Assembly: GCF_013318015.2 (NCBI RefSeq)
Contig: NZ_CP115842.1
Coordinates: forward strand, 1,165,001-1,229,000
Length of the DNA stretch: 64,000 nucleotides
From: Agrobacterium tumefaciens
GTDB lineage: Bacteria; Pseudomonadota; Alphaproteobacteria; Rhizobiales; Rhizobiaceae
Direction of reading: 5' to 3'
Within the stretch, counting starts at the first letter, position 1; each line of letters starts with the position of its first letter. Positions 9,304 through 18,392 of this stretch are shown piece after piece. The notes beneath the pieces are model-generated. The model searched no databases, had not been told where the DNA came from, and worked only from the letters and a program-made list of their open reading frames with translations. Position numbers and translations under genes: made by a program.

Positions 9304-9433
9304 GCTTGGCGCAGCTTACAGGCTCGCACGCGTTTTGCAATCTGGGCGCCAGAGCGGAAAGCTCCTGCCTGGAACAAGAACATCCCGGAATCCCGTCTCT
9401 AATTGCCTGTTTGCGGGTCTCCATAAAACTTAC

Positions 9434-9451
9434 TTATTACTCCAAAAATAA
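9434..9451. promoter_or_regulatory. Possible LysR-binding palindrome
   Basis: TTATT and AATAA flank an 8-bp spacer in the 210-bp divergent region between the LysR gene and the SDR operon. It fits the loose T-N11-A LysR rule, but a short A/T-rich palindrome like this can arise by chance. Confidence 0.3.
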
Positions 9452-9513
9452 TCGGTCTTAGGCAAGCAGGGAAAGCTTCGCTAGTGTTGATGGTAACAAA
9501 AAAGGGGATCAGA

Positions 9514-10293
9514 ATGCCATTCTCCGATTACAAGACCGCTTTGGTCACCGGTGCTTCATCCGGTATCGGTGCCGCTGTCGTAGAGCGGTTTTGCCGCGAA
9601 AACATTGAAGTCCACGCGGTTGCCCGCAGCGCCGGCGCCCTGAATGAACTTGCCGAACGCACCGGCTGCATACCGCACGCGATCGACGTTACCGATCGCG
9701 CTGCAATTGCCGATCTTGCAAACAAGGTGCAGTTCGACATTCTCGTGAACAATGCCGGCGTCGACAGGCCGAAGAAGTTCCTTCAGGCTGATGCGGAGGA
9801 TATCGACCTTTTGATCGATGTGAATCTCCGTGCCGTTCTCCACATCTGCCGGCTGATTGTTCCGGGCATGGTGGAGCGTGATCGCGGGCATGTCGTCAAT
9901 ATCTCGTCCATCGCCGGAAACTATAATTTCGGCGGCAACTCGACCTATCATGCCGTTAAAGCTGGTGTCGCCATGCTTTCGAACCAGTTGAGGCTGGATG
10001 CATTCGGCAGACGCGTCCGCGTAACGGAGATCTGCCCCGGCCGCGTGGCGACGGATATCTTCACTCACGTTCACGGCAACGATCCGAGCGTGCGCGAGCG
10101 CTTCATCGATGGTTTCGAGTTGCCGAAAGCGGAAGATATTGCCGACGCGATAGCCTTTGCCATTGCCGCTCCAGTTTCCATGAATATCGGCCATATGGAA
10201 ATCACCCCGACATTGCAGGTTATGGGCGGACTTCAGACGGCCAAACCGCAGACTGTGGCGCAAGCTGACGCAGCGAAGGAACAAAAGCCGTGA
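9514..10293 (+). CDS. Short-chain dehydrogenase/reductase
   Basis: This 259-aa classical SDR has an N-terminal NAD(P)-binding TGASSGIG (12-19), NNAG, and the catalytic Ser with YHAVK (YxxxK). Overall it looks like the YdfG group, which oxidises 3-hydroxy acids such as serine or allo-threonine. The ATG at 9514 is preferred over one 30 nt upstream because AAAGGGGA precedes it at good distance. Its stop overlaps the GTG of the first permease (GTGA), so enzyme and importer are coupled. This suggests the imported amino or hydroxy acid is its substrate. Confidence 0.87.
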   Translation: MPFSDYKTALVTGASSGIGAAVVERFCRENIEVHAVARSAGALNELAERTGCIPHAIDVTDRAAIADLANKVQFDILVNNAGVDRPKKFLQADAEDIDLLIDVNLRAVLHICRLIVPGMVERDRGHVVNISSIAGNYNFGGNSTYHAVKAGVAMLSNQLRLDAFGRRVRVTEICPGRVATDIFTHVHGNDPSVRERFIDGFELPKAEDIADAIAFAIAAPVSMNIGHMEITPTLQVMGGLQTAKPQTVAQADAAKEQKP

Positions 10294-10997
10294 GCGGTTT
10301 CGACCTGTCGGCAATCCTGAGCGACCCGCAATATATTGCAATGCTCTGGCACGGATTGCAGATGACCTTCGTCATCTTTATCGGGTCCTGGTCTCTCGCC
10401 ATGACGCTTGCGCTGGTCCTGTTATGCGTGCGGTTTTCATCGTCGCGTTTTGCTGATCGCGCCGTGGCGGCCTATGTTTCCTACCACCGCAATGTGCCCA
10501 CACTCGTGCAATTGATGCTGTGGTACTTCGGGATATTCACGCTCCTGCCTTCAGGTTTGACGGACTGGCTGATCGGTCACAATGCCGAAGCGATCTTTGC
10601 CGTGGTGGGTCTTGGTCTCTGTCAGGCAGCCTATTTCAGTGAGGATCTGCGTTCAGGCCTGCGCTCCGTCAGCCCGGGACAGATGGAGGCGGCCAAGGCA
10701 TTGGGCCACGGTTATCTCTCCGCGATGCGCTTCATCATCATGCCGCAAGGCGTGCGTAATGCCCTGCCGCCGCTCATCAATCACAGTGTCTCCTTGTTCA
10801 AGAACAGCAGCCTCGCCCTCATTATCGGCGCTTCCGAATTGACGCATGCCATCAAGGAAATTGAAAATCTCAGCTTCCAGACCTTCGAGATCTATCTTGT
10901 CGGAACTGTTCTGTACCTCTTCTTCTCGCTGTTGATCATGGGTGCCGGTGCGTATCTTTCGATGCGCCTTGATCCGGCGTGGAGGGCACGCGGATGA
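10290..10997 (+). CDS. Polar amino acid ABC transporter permease (first)
   Basis: This 235-aa inner-membrane permease belongs to the HisMQ/GlnP family. It has about five hydrophobic segments, with the EAA-type coupling loop EAAKALGHGYLSAMRFIIMP near residues 131-150. It starts at a GTG overlapping the SDR stop and ends with an ATGA overlap with the second permease. It should form a heterodimer with that protein and use the ATPase at 11749. Confidence 0.93.
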   Translation: MSGFDLSAILSDPQYIAMLWHGLQMTFVIFIGSWSLAMTLALVLLCVRFSSSRFADRAVAAYVSYHRNVPTLVQLMLWYFGIFTLLPSGLTDWLIGHNAEAIFAVVGLGLCQAAYFSEDLRSGLRSVSPGQMEAAKALGHGYLSAMRFIIMPQGVRNALPPLINHSVSLFKNSSLALIIGASELTHAIKEIENLSFQTFEIYLVGTVLYLFFSLLIMGAGAYLSMRLDPAWRARG

Positions 10998-11752
10998 TCG
11001 GCGACATGATTACCATCGTTCATGACAACTGGTTGCTGCTGCTGATCGGGCAATATCCGAACGGCCCGCTTGGAGGGCTTGCGAACACGATCATCCTGTC
11101 TGCCCTTGCCATCGCACTGGCCTTTCCTGTCAGCATCCTTATGGCGATGGCGCGCCTGTCCAAGTGGCGGCTCCTGCGGTGGCCGGTAACGGGGCTGGTC
11201 TATGTCACGCGCGGCGTGCCTTTGCTCATGCTCATCCTGTGGAGTTATTTCCTCGTTCCGCTGTGGACCGGCGCAGACGTGCCGAGCTTCGTCATCATGT
11301 TGACGACGCTTGTCATCTATCAGGGCGCATTTCTCAGCGAAGTCGTAAGAGCGGGTATTGTCGCTCTTGGTGCGGGGCAGATGGATGCGGCGAGAGCGCT
11401 TGGCCACAGCTATCTCGGTGCAATGCGCTTCATCATCTTGCCGCAGGCGCTTTACAACATGATCCCCAGCATGATCTCGACATTCGTCGCCACGATCAAG
11501 GATACGACGCTCGGTTACGTCATCAACGTACCCGACCTCACCTTTGCGGCAAGTCAGGTCAATAATCAGCTTCTGACCCAACCATTCCAGGTCTTCCTCA
11601 TCCTCGCGGTTGTCTACTACGCCATTTGCTGGAGCTTGACGTATCTCGCAAATGCCGTCGAGCGGCGTATCGCCAAACGCCGTGCCGGTGTGGTCGGTCG
11701 CCGGCAACAGGCATTGCAGGCGCAGGCGAAAATCATAACGGAGCAGCCATGA
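10994..11752 (+). CDS. Polar amino acid ABC transporter permease (second)
   Basis: This 252-aa partner permease of the HisMQ type has the coupling loop [20 protein letters not shown] in the middle of the chain. The start at 10994 is defined by the ATGA overlap with the first permease; a frame extension to 10979 is not needed. The C-terminus is basic and cytoplasmic ([10 protein letters not shown]). Its stop overlaps the ATPase start. Confidence 0.92.
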   Translation: MIGDMITIVHDNWLLLLIGQYPNGPLGGLANTIILSALAIALAFPVSILMAMARLSKWRLLRWPVTGLVYVTRGVPLLMLILWSYFLVPLWTGADVPSFVIMLTTLVIYQGAFLSEVVRAGIVALGAGQMDAARALGHSYLGAMRFIILPQALYNMIPSMISTFVATIKDTTLGYVINVPDLTFAASQVNNQLLTQPFQVFLILAVVYYAICWSLTYLANAVERRIAKRRAGVVGRRQQALQAQAKIITEQP

Positions 11753-12510
11753 CAAACACGGCATCATCAACACAGCAGACCATCCGCATTTCCAATGTCT
11801 GCAAGAGTTATGGCGACTACGAGGTTTTGAAGAATGTCGACGCCGAAGTCGCGCGGGGCGAGGTTATCGTCATCTGCGGCCCTTCCGGCTCCGGCAAATC
11901 CACATTGATCCGTACCGTCAATCGTCTCGAAGAGATCAACAGCGGATCCATCACGCTCGATGGGCAGGATATTCACGCGGCAACCAAGACAAAGGAACTC
12001 AATCTTCTGCGCAGCAGAGTTGGTTTTGTGTTCCAGAATTTCAATCTCTTCCCGCACCTGTCCGTTGTCGAAAATGTCACGATTTCCCCGATCCGGGTGA
12101 AAGGCGTCGCACCTGATGTTGCCCGCCAGAAAGCTTTGAAGCTTCTGGATCGGGTAGGCCTCTCCGACAAGGCCGGCGCCTATCCGGGGCAATTGTCCGG
12201 CGGTCAGCAGCAGCGCGTGGCAATTGCGCGTGCGCTGGCCATGGAGCCGCCCGTCATGTTGTTCGATGAACCGACAAGCGCTCTCGACCCGGAAATGGTT
12301 GGAGAGGTGCTGGCCGTCATGAAGGGGCTCGCGGCAGAGGGCATGACCATGCTTTGCGTGACCCACGAAATGGGCTTTGCCCGTGAAGTTGCCGACCGCA
12401 TCTGGTTCATCGACGCCGGCGAAATTCTCGAAAAAGCGACGCCGGAAGAGTTTTTTACAGCACCACGCCATCCGCGCGCGCAGCGGTTCCTTTCCGATCT
12501 GCGCCACTGA
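11749..12510 (+). CDS. Amino acid ABC transporter ATPase (GlnQ/HisP type)
   Basis: This 253-aa ATPase has Walker [10 protein letters not shown], signature [16 protein letters not shown], Walker [15 protein letters not shown] and the H-loop VTHEMGFA, all in the order normal for GlnQ-type proteins. The start at 11749 forms an ATGA overlap with the second permease. A longer frame to 11626 lies inside that permease and is ignored. It energises the importer encoded at 10290-13377. Confidence 0.95.
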   Translation: MTNTASSTQQTIRISNVCKSYGDYEVLKNVDAEVARGEVIVICGPSGSGKSTLIRTVNRLEEINSGSITLDGQDIHAATKTKELNLLRSRVGFVFQNFNLFPHLSVVENVTISPIRVKGVAPDVARQKALKLLDRVGLSDKAGAYPGQLSGGQQQRVAIARALAMEPPVMLFDEPTSALDPEMVGEVLAVMKGLAAEGMTMLCVTHEMGFAREVADRIWFIDAGEILEKATPEEFFTAPRHPRAQRFLSDLRH

Positions 12511-12540
12511 TACCAATCAATCATAAGAGGAGAACTGACC

Positions 12541-13377
12541 ATGAACTGGAAATGCCTGACACTTACCGTTGCACTGGCTGGAACCGCTCTCGCGTCACCA
12601 GCGGCGGCTGATCAACTCGATACGATCATGGCGAACAAGGTGCTTCGTTGCGCAACCTTTGCTGATGTCGTGCCATTCGCGGCACCCGATCCGAAGACCC
12701 GTGAAATGGCCGGTTTTGACGTTGATCTTTGCAACGCGATCGCCAAGGAACTGGGCGTGAAGGCCGAAGTCAAACCGGTGTCGGTGGAAGCCCGTGTGCC
12801 GGAAGTCAAGCTTGGCCGCGTCGATATCACTGTCGCCAATCTCGCCTACACACAAAGCCGCGCCGAGCAGATTCAGTTCAGCGATCCCTATTATCTCGCC
12901 AAGGAAATGCTGATCGTGCCGGTTGATGATGCCGGCAAGAAGAAGTCGGATTACGAAGGCCAGCGTGTCGCCTCCACCAAGGGCTCGACCTCTGAAATGT
13001 CTATCAAGCTCAACAAGTCCGAGCCGCTGACCTTCCAGGATACTGCCTCTGCCTATCTTGCCGTTCAGCAGGGCAAGGCGCGGGGTATGGTGGCCAACAC
13101 CATGACCACCACCAAGTTCATCAATGAATCGAAGACCAAGGGCAAACCGATGCGCATGATCGAGGAGCCGATGCTCTATCAGCCGATCGGTGTCGGCATG
13201 GCAAAGGACAATCCTGCCCTGACAGCGAAAATCAATGAAGTGCTGCGCACACTCGACGCCTCCGGCGAGATAAACAAAATCTGGGACAAGTGGCTTGGCC
13301 CGAATACCGAATACAAAATGACCCGTACGGACAAGGTCGTCCCGCTCTCCGAGCTGAAATTCGACCCGATCCCCTGA
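12541..13377 (+). CDS. Amino acid ABC transporter substrate-binding protein
   Basis: This 278-aa family-3 solute-binding protein begins with a Sec signal peptide (hydrophobic TLTVALAGTALASPAAA, cleavage near residue 23). The mature part starts DQLDTIMANKVLRCATF and contains GFDVDLCNAIAKELG, the typical ligand-cleft strand. It binds a polar amino acid or related solute in the periplasm. It has its own ribosome site (AGAGGAGAAC) 30 nt after the ATPase, and a hairpin follows it. Confidence 0.93.
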   Translation: MNWKCLTLTVALAGTALASPAAADQLDTIMANKVLRCATFADVVPFAAPDPKTREMAGFDVDLCNAIAKELGVKAEVKPVSVEARVPEVKLGRVDITVANLAYTQSRAEQIQFSDPYYLAKEMLIVPVDDAGKKKSDYEGQRVASTKGSTSEMSIKLNKSEPLTFQDTASAYLAVQQGKARGMVANTMTTTKFINESKTKGKPMRMIEEPMLYQPIGVGMAKDNPALTAKINEVLRTLDASGEINKIWDKWLGPNTEYKMTRTDKVVPLSELKFDPIP

Positions 13378-13437
13378 TCCCGCCTGGCTTCAAGCCACGG
13401 CAACGATTGACACATGACAATTAAACTCAATGCGAGT

Positions 13438-13454
13438 GGCGGGACGTTCCCGCC
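13438..13454 (+). other. GC hairpin between binding protein and RraA-like gene
   Basis: GGCGGG (13438-13443) and CCCGCC (13449-13454) enclose ACGTT. There is no U-tract. Placement after a binding-protein gene suggests an mRNA-stabilising or partial-termination stem, but this is inferred from position alone. Confidence 0.4.
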
Positions 13455-13478
13455 GCCAGCCTTACCGTGGGAGGTTTT

Positions 13479-14153
13479 ATGATCCACATTAAAGATATAG
13501 CAGAACGGCCAAGCAAGGCAGACGTCGAAGCCCTTTCGAAGTTTTCGCCGGCAACCATCCACGAGGCACAGGGTCGCAGGGGCGCACTTTCCTCCCGCAT
13601 CAAGCCTGTCGATTACCGCATGAAACTGTGTGGTCCCGCCTTTACCGTCAAATGCGCGCCGCGTGACAACATCATGTTGCAGCTGGCCATTAATTACGCC
13701 AAGCCCGGCGACATCATCGTGGTTTCAGCTGGTGAGTACGAAGAGGCTGGTTCCTTTGGCGACGTGCTGGCAAATGCCTGCCTTGCAAAGGGGATCGGTG
13801 GTCTGGTGACGGATACCGGTGTGCGTGACACCTTGCAGCTTCGAGACCTTGGCTTCCCTGTGTTCTCGTTCAGCGTCTGCATCAAGGGTACCGTCAAGGA
13901 AACGATTGCCGCAGTAAACGATACGATCATCATTGGCGATGAGATCGTCAATCCCGGCGACATCATTGTTGGCGATGCGGACGGTTTGGTGGTTGTGCGT
14001 CGTGCGGACGCTCAGGAATCAGCACGTCTTTCGCAAATTCGCGAAGATGCTGAAGCGGGCTTCATTGAAGCTTACAAGCAGGGCAAATCCGTTATCGAAG
14101 TTAGCAATCTGGAGCCCGTCCTGAAGGCAAAGGGGCTTGTCGTTGATATCTGA
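13479..14153 (+). CDS. RraA / HMG-aldolase-like protein
   Basis: This 224-aa protein of the RraA superfamily includes 4-hydroxy-4-methyl-2-oxoglutarate aldolases and oxaloacetate decarboxylases as well as RNase E inhibitors. It shows the conserved order GDVLANACLAKGIGG then VTDTGVRD, where the Arg-Asp pair helps bind pyruvate and metal. Annotation pipelines often call such proteins demethylmenaquinone methyltransferase, which is a misnomer. I chose the ATG at 13479 because GGGAGG lies just upstream. It follows the binding protein by about 100 nt and may act on the keto acid derived from the imported compound. A terminator follows. Confidence 0.85.
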   Translation: MIHIKDIAERPSKADVEALSKFSPATIHEAQGRRGALSSRIKPVDYRMKLCGPAFTVKCAPRDNIMLQLAINYAKPGDIIVVSAGEYEEAGSFGDVLANACLAKGIGGLVTDTGVRDTLQLRDLGFPVFSFSVCIKGTVKETIAAVNDTIIIGDEIVNPGDIIVGDADGLVVVRRADAQESARLSQIREDAEAGFIEAYKQGKSVIEVSNLEPVLKAKGLVVDI

Positions 14154-14234
14154 TTTTTGTGTGGTGCAGCGAGGCGCGTTTGGCGTTTTTGAACTTTTAA
14201 AACCGTCGCAACCATAGCTACATCAATGCAAACA

Positions 14235-14260
14235 AAAGCCCTCCCCCCGCGGAGGGCTTT
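14235..14260. terminator. Strong bidirectional terminator
   Basis: The perfect 10-bp stem AAAGCCCTCC (14235-14244) with GGAGGGCTTT (14251-14260) has a CCCCGC loop. It is flanked by A and T runs that work in both directions and lies between the convergent RraA-like and agmatinase genes. Confidence 0.85.
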
Positions 14261-14363
14261 TGGCTTCACGGCTGACGAGACCATCGAACTCCAGGAAGCC
14301 CCAAGGGCGGCCCTTCTTGCGCGCTGCGTGGCCAAGGATCCAGTATGGGCGGATCGCGGTTTT

Positions 14364-15317
14364 TTATGCGTTCCGAGCTATGAAGATACGTCCGATCGTG
14401 TTGAGCAGAATCTGCGCAGCCAGAATGGCGGTTGAGCCGGTGTGATCGTAATCAGGCGCGACCTCGACCAGATCAATGCCGACGATCTCGCCACGCTTTG
14501 CAAGACCTGCAATCAGTTCCAGTACCTCGTAATAGATGAAGCCACCATGGCTCGGGGTCCCGGTTCCTGGCGCGATGGACGGGTCGAAGCCATCGATATC
14601 GATCGAAAGATAATAGCGCTTGCCCGCGGGGATGCGCTCCACTACGGCGTCCACGCCGAGTTTGCGGATCTGGCGCACGGAGAGAATATCCGAGCCCTGG
14701 GAGCGGGCATAGTCGTATCCTTCCTTTGCGGTGGAGGAGACGTTGCGGATACCGAGCTGGGTCATTCCGGTGACCCACGGTTTTTCCGAGGCGCGGCGCA
14801 TGGGGCTGCCATGTCCGAAGCGGACGCCGTGACGCTCATCAACGAAATCGAGATGCGCGTCGATCTGCACCAGATGGATCGGCTCCTGATCGCTGAAGGC
14901 ATTGATGCAGGGGATGTTGATGGAGTGGTCTCCGCCAAGCACCACAGGCAGTGCGCCGGCTTTAAGGATTTTGCGGACGCCGAACTCGATATTCGCGTGG
15001 CTGTTCACCGTATCGGTATGAACAATGTCGGCGTCGCCTATATCGACGATCTTCACGCCTTCCAGATATGTGACGTCGTCCTCGTGATCGTAGGCGCCTG
15101 CGTGGCCGAAGGAAAACAGGGTGGAGGCCTCACGGATGCTGCGCGGCCCGAAGCGGGCGCCGGGGCGCCATTGCGTCCCAAAATCGAATGGGGCACCGAG
15201 AACCGCAACATCCGCGTCGATCGCGTCCCAGTTTTCGACGTAGGGACTTTTGGCAAAGGTGGAAATACCGACGAATGGCAGGTTCAATCGTCCGCCGTCA
15301 TAGCCGTGGGCAGTCAT
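14364..15317 (-). CDS. speB: Agmatinase-family ureohydrolase
   Basis: This 317-aa arginase/agmatinase-fold enzyme hydrolyses a guanidino group to urea and an amine using two Mn ions. The metal motifs are GGDHS (128-132), DAHLD (153-157) and SIDIDGFDPS near 240-250. The last is followed by APGTGTPSHGG, the substrate loop. The gene comes last in a minus-strand operon behind a polar-amino-acid ABC importer. It thus probably acts on an imported guanidino compound such as agmatine, arginine-derived acids or a guanidino acid, and not in biosynthesis. The family also includes guanidinobutyrase and guanidine hydrolase, which I cannot tell apart by eye. Confidence 0.88.
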   Translation of the reverse strand: MTAHGYDGGRLNLPFVGISTFAKSPYVENWDAIDADVAVLGAPFDFGTQWRPGARFGPRSIREASTLFSFGHAGAYDHEDDVTYLEGVKIVDIGDADIVHTDTVNSHANIEFGVRKILKAGALPVVLGGDHSINIPCINAFSDQEPIHLVQIDAHLDFVDERHGVRFGHGSPMRRASEKPWVTGMTQLGIRNVSSTAKEGYDYARSQGSDILSVRQIRKLGVDAVVERIPAGKRYYLSIDIDGFDPSIAPGTGTPSHGGFIYYEVLELIAGLAKRGEIVGIDLVEVAPDYDHTGSTAILAAQILLNTIGRIFIARNA

Positions 15318-15336
15318 GGAGATGTCCTTTCAGATA

Positions 15337-16119
15337 TCAAAGTGCGCGCTCGCGCCAGGTTTGCAGAAATTGTGAAAGGCGTTCGCTCTTCGGATTACTG
15401 AAAAGCGTCTGCGGCGCGCCTTCCTCAACGATCTTGCCGTCATCCATGAAGACGACACGGTTGGCCGCATGCGCGGCAAAACCCATTTCGTGCGTGACGA
15501 TGACCATGGTCATTCCTTCCGCCGCGAGCGTCTTCATGACGGAAAGCACTTCACCGACAAGTTCGGGATCGAGTGCGGAGGTCGGTTCGTCGAACAGCAT
15601 GGCGCGGGGGTTCACCGCCAGTGCGCGGGCGATGGCGACGCGTTGCTTCTGCCCACCGGACAGGCCGTCGGGTCGGCGGTCAGCGAAAGCGGCAAGCCCG
15701 ACTTTATCCAGCATGGCGCGGCCGCGCTTTATCGCTTCGGCCTGGGGAAGACCATGGACGAGCCTGAGCGCCAATGTCACGTTTTTGATGACGCTCATAT
15801 GCGGCCACAGATGAAAGTGCTGAAAGACCATTCCAAGCGGGCGGCGCGTCTCTGCCAGTTCTTTCGGACCGGCGCGTTCGCGGCCAAGCGGGGTTTCACG
15901 CCAGCCGATCAGGCGGCCGAAGACATCGACATCACCCGCGTCATAGGGATCGAGAAATGCAAGCGAGCGCAGAAGCGTGCTCTTGCCCGATCCCGAAGGT
16001 CCGATGATGCACAGGACATCACCCATATGAATGTCGAGATCGATGCCTTTCAGAACGGTCTTGTCACCGAACCTTTTCTCCAAGCCGCGCGCGGAAATAA
16101 CAACTGTTCGTTCGCTCAT
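15337..16119 (-). CDS. Amino acid ABC transporter ATPase
   Basis: This 260-aa GlnQ-type ATPase has Walker [11 protein letters not shown], signature [16 protein letters not shown], Walker [15 protein letters not shown] and VTHEMGFA. The start at 16119 gives [15 protein letters not shown]; the frame continues to 16206 without reason to use it. It is separated by one base from the upstream permease and by 19 nt from the agmatinase gene, so it belongs to the operon 18280-14364. Confidence 0.94.
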   Translation of the reverse strand: MSERTVVISARGLEKRFGDKTVLKGIDLDIHMGDVLCIIGPSGSGKSTLLRSLAFLDPYDAGDVDVFGRLIGWRETPLGRERAGPKELAETRRPLGMVFQHFHLWPHMSVIKNVTLALRLVHGLPQAEAIKRGRAMLDKVGLAAFADRRPDGLSGGQKQRVAIARALAVNPRAMLFDEPTSALDPELVGEVLSVMKTLAAEGMTMVIVTHEMGFAAHAANRVVFMDDGKIVEEGAPQTLFSNPKSERLSQFLQTWRERAL

Positions 16120-16120
16120 G

Positions 16121-16771
16121 TCAGGAGCCTTCGGTGGAAAGGCGGCGTTCGAGATAGAGGCCGAGCCGCGACAGGATTTCGACGATTGCCCAGTAGAGCA
16201 GGGCAATGGTGAGATAAGGGGTTACGACCGCGAAGGTGATCGAGCTGATCGTACCGGCGACCTTGGTCAGCTCGCTGAGCGTGATGACGGACAGAACGGC
16301 GGATTCCTTGACGAGATTAATGGCCTGGCCGACGGAAGCCGGCAGCGTCAGTGCCAGCGCCTGCGGCATCTGGATGTGGAGAAAGGTGTCGCCGGAGGTA
16401 ATGCCCAGCATTCCCGCCGCTTCGATCTCGCCTCTTGGAACGGCATTGAAACCGGCGCGGAAAATCTCCGCAAAGGGGCCAGCGCCATAGAGGCCGAGAC
16501 CGACGATGCCGGCGGCATAGGGGCTGAGGATCAGCCCCAATTGCGGGCCGCCATAATAGAAAAGAAACAGGATTAGCGCGAGCGGCGCGCCGCGGGCAAA
16601 CTCCACATAAAGCCTTACCGGCAGGGAGATGGCCATGTACCGCGACCGTAGCGCCGCAGCCAGCACGATACCGATGATGACGGCCAGTGCGATACCCGCA
16701 ATGGAAACTGTCAGTGTTGTGAGCAAACCGGCCGCATAGAGAGGAATATCGTTCAGGAAGCCGGAAATCAT
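16121..16771 (-). CDS. Amino acid ABC transporter permease
   Basis: This 216-aa HisMQ-family inner-membrane permease has several hydrophobic segments and the coupling loop [20 protein letters not shown]. Its start overlaps the stop of the preceding permease by 4 nt (ATGA). It works with the ATPase at 15337 and the binding protein at 17438. Confidence 0.92.
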   Translation of the reverse strand: MISGFLNDIPLYAAGLLTTLTVSIAGIALAVIIGIVLAAALRSRYMAISLPVRLYVEFARGAPLALILFLFYYGGPQLGLILSPYAAGIVGLGLYGAGPFAEIFRAGFNAVPRGEIEAAGMLGITSGDTFLHIQMPQALALTLPASVGQAINLVKESAVLSVITLSELTKVAGTISSITFAVVTPYLTIALLYWAIVEILSRLGLYLERRLSTEGS

Positions 16772-17418
16772 CGCGTCGCCCCCTTTGTGAGGTGCCGTTC
16801 GACAAGGAGGCCTATTCCCGCAAGCAGCGCTCCGACCGCGACATAAAGCAGGAGAGCCGAGAGATAGGCGTCGAGTGGCCGGAAGGTGGTGGCTGCATAT
16901 TGCTGGGCACGGCGCGTCAAGTCGGTGACGGCGATGACCGAAACGAGTGAGGAGTTCTTCACGAGAGCCTGTATCTCGCCGACAAGTGCCGGCAACATGG
17001 TTCTGAAGGCCTGGGGCACTTCAATGTGCAGGAATGTACGACCTGCGGAAAGGCCGAGCATGGCGGCGGCTTCCCGCTCTCCCTTTGGAATGGATTGCAG
17101 GCCTGCCCTGTATATCTCCGACTGGAAGGCGGCTGTGTTTAGCGCCAGCGCCAAAGTTGCGGCAGCAACCGGCGTCAGATCCAGCCCCAGAAGTGGCAGG
17201 ACGTAAAAGACGATCAGCAACTGGACTAGAATGGGCGTGCCTCGCCAAAAGGAGATGTAGAGACCGGATGCCAGGCGGGGCAGGCGGCCGCTGCGACCGC
17301 AGGCCGCGAGGAGAAGGGCCAGCGGCGCTCCCAGAAGAAGCGCCGAAAGGCTGACGGTCAGCGTGGTGAAGAGGCCGTCCACAAGAACCGGCCAGATGGC
17401 AAAAGATATCTTGTCCAT
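16768..17418 (-). CDS. Amino acid ABC transporter permease
   Basis: This 216-aa HisMQ-family permease has the coupling loop EREAAAMLGLSAGRTFLHIEVP. The ATG at 17418 gives a normal cytoplasmic N-terminus (MDKISFAIWPVLVDG). The frame extension to 17556 lies inside the binding-protein gene. It lies 19 nt downstream of the binding protein and overlaps the next permease. Confidence 0.92.
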   Translation of the reverse strand: MDKISFAIWPVLVDGLFTTLTVSLSALLLGAPLALLLAACGRSGRLPRLASGLYISFWRGTPILVQLLIVFYVLPLLGLDLTPVAAATLALALNTAAFQSEIYRAGLQSIPKGEREAAAMLGLSAGRTFLHIEVPQAFRTMLPALVGEIQALVKNSSLVSVIAVTDLTRRAQQYAATTFRPLDAYLSALLLYVAVGALLAGIGLLVERHLTKGATR

Positions 17419-17437
17419 GACCGGTTCGACCTGCCGG

Positions 17438-18280
17438 TCACTCAGTCGCCGGCAGAGTGGCGGGCAGTTCCATCTGCGCGCCGAACCATTTCTTCTGGAA
17501 TTCGGCCAGTTTGCCGGATGCGTTGAGCTTTGCCAATTCACTGTCCATGAAGGCATTTAGCGTCGCACTGTCAGTATCGTTGCGGCCCGCCCATGAGAAA
17601 TAGGTCTTCGGTCCGAAGGTCGGCAGAACGACTTCAAAAGCATCCGGCCGCTGGCGTGCAGCTTCCAGAAGGTTTGGAAGCGAGTTGACGACGGCGCGCA
17701 GGCGCCCGGCACCGAGGTCGGCATAAGCTTCTGAGAAATCCGTGTAGCTGGAGACCGTCGTGGCATCCTTGCCGGCCGCCTTCAGTTCGGCGGAAAACGT
17801 CTCAAGCGCCTTGAGCTGCGCGGAGCCCGCCTGCGAGCCGACGGGCTTACCCGCGATATCTTCCGGCTTGGAGATCTCGGCATCGCCCTTGCGTTTCAGG
17901 ATTGCCATCGTCGCATCGGCAATGGGTGCTGAGAGCTTGTAGGCCTTCATGCGTTCCGGCGTCACGGTGACCGAGGTCACGACATAATCGAAGCGGCTGG
18001 CGGCAAGGCCTGGCAGGATGCCCTGCCAGGGCAGATCGAGACGCTTCAGCTCAACGCCCGGCAAGGCTTTCATGACTTCTTCCATGATGTCAGCGGAATA
18101 ACCGACGATCTTGCCGTCCTCGACAAATTCGAACGGCGCAAACCGGGCCTCGGTTGCGACAGTGAAAACCTTATCGGCCTTGATCTTTTCCAGAAGATCG
18201 GCGGCATGGGCGGATGCGCCGAGGCTGACAGCGAAAGCTGCGCAGAGCGTGAGAGATTTCAGAGTGGGCAGGTTTTGCAT
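17438..18280 (-). CDS. Amino acid ABC transporter substrate-binding protein
   Basis: This 280-aa family-3 solute-binding protein has a clear Sec signal (TLCAAFAVSLGASAHA, cleavage near residue 27). The mature part starts ADLLEKIKADKVFTVATEARFAPF, here read in two pieces, and contains GYSADIMEEVMKALPG. It is the first gene of the operon and is divergent from the LysR gene at 18393. The ligand is probably the guanidino compound or amino acid used by the agmatinase-family enzyme. Confidence 0.93.
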   Translation of the reverse strand: MQNLPTLKSLTLCAAFAVSLGASAHAADLLEKIKADKVFTVATEARFAPFEFVEDGKIVGYSADIMEEVMKALPGVELKRLDLPWQGILPGLAASRFDYVVTSVTVTPERMKAYKLSAPIADATMAILKRKGDAEISKPEDIAGKPVGSQAGSAQLKALETFSAELKAAGKDATTVSSYTDFSEAYADLGAGRLRAVVNSLPNLLEAARQRPDAFEVVLPTFGPKTYFSWAGRNDTDSATLNAFMDSELAKLNASGKLAEFQKKWFGAQMELPATLPATE

Positions 18281-18392
18281 GGTTTCGTTCCCTTATTGGT
18301 TTGTGATTGGGGAGGAGGAAACCATGGACATTATTCCAGAAAAATAGGAAACTGATGGAGTTTATATTTGTAAAATTGATGTAACGGTCCCC

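Noticed and set aside
14442..15401. 319-codon frame antisense to the agmatinase gene
   Set aside because: It is a mirror frame; the opposite strand has intact ureohydrolase metal motifs.
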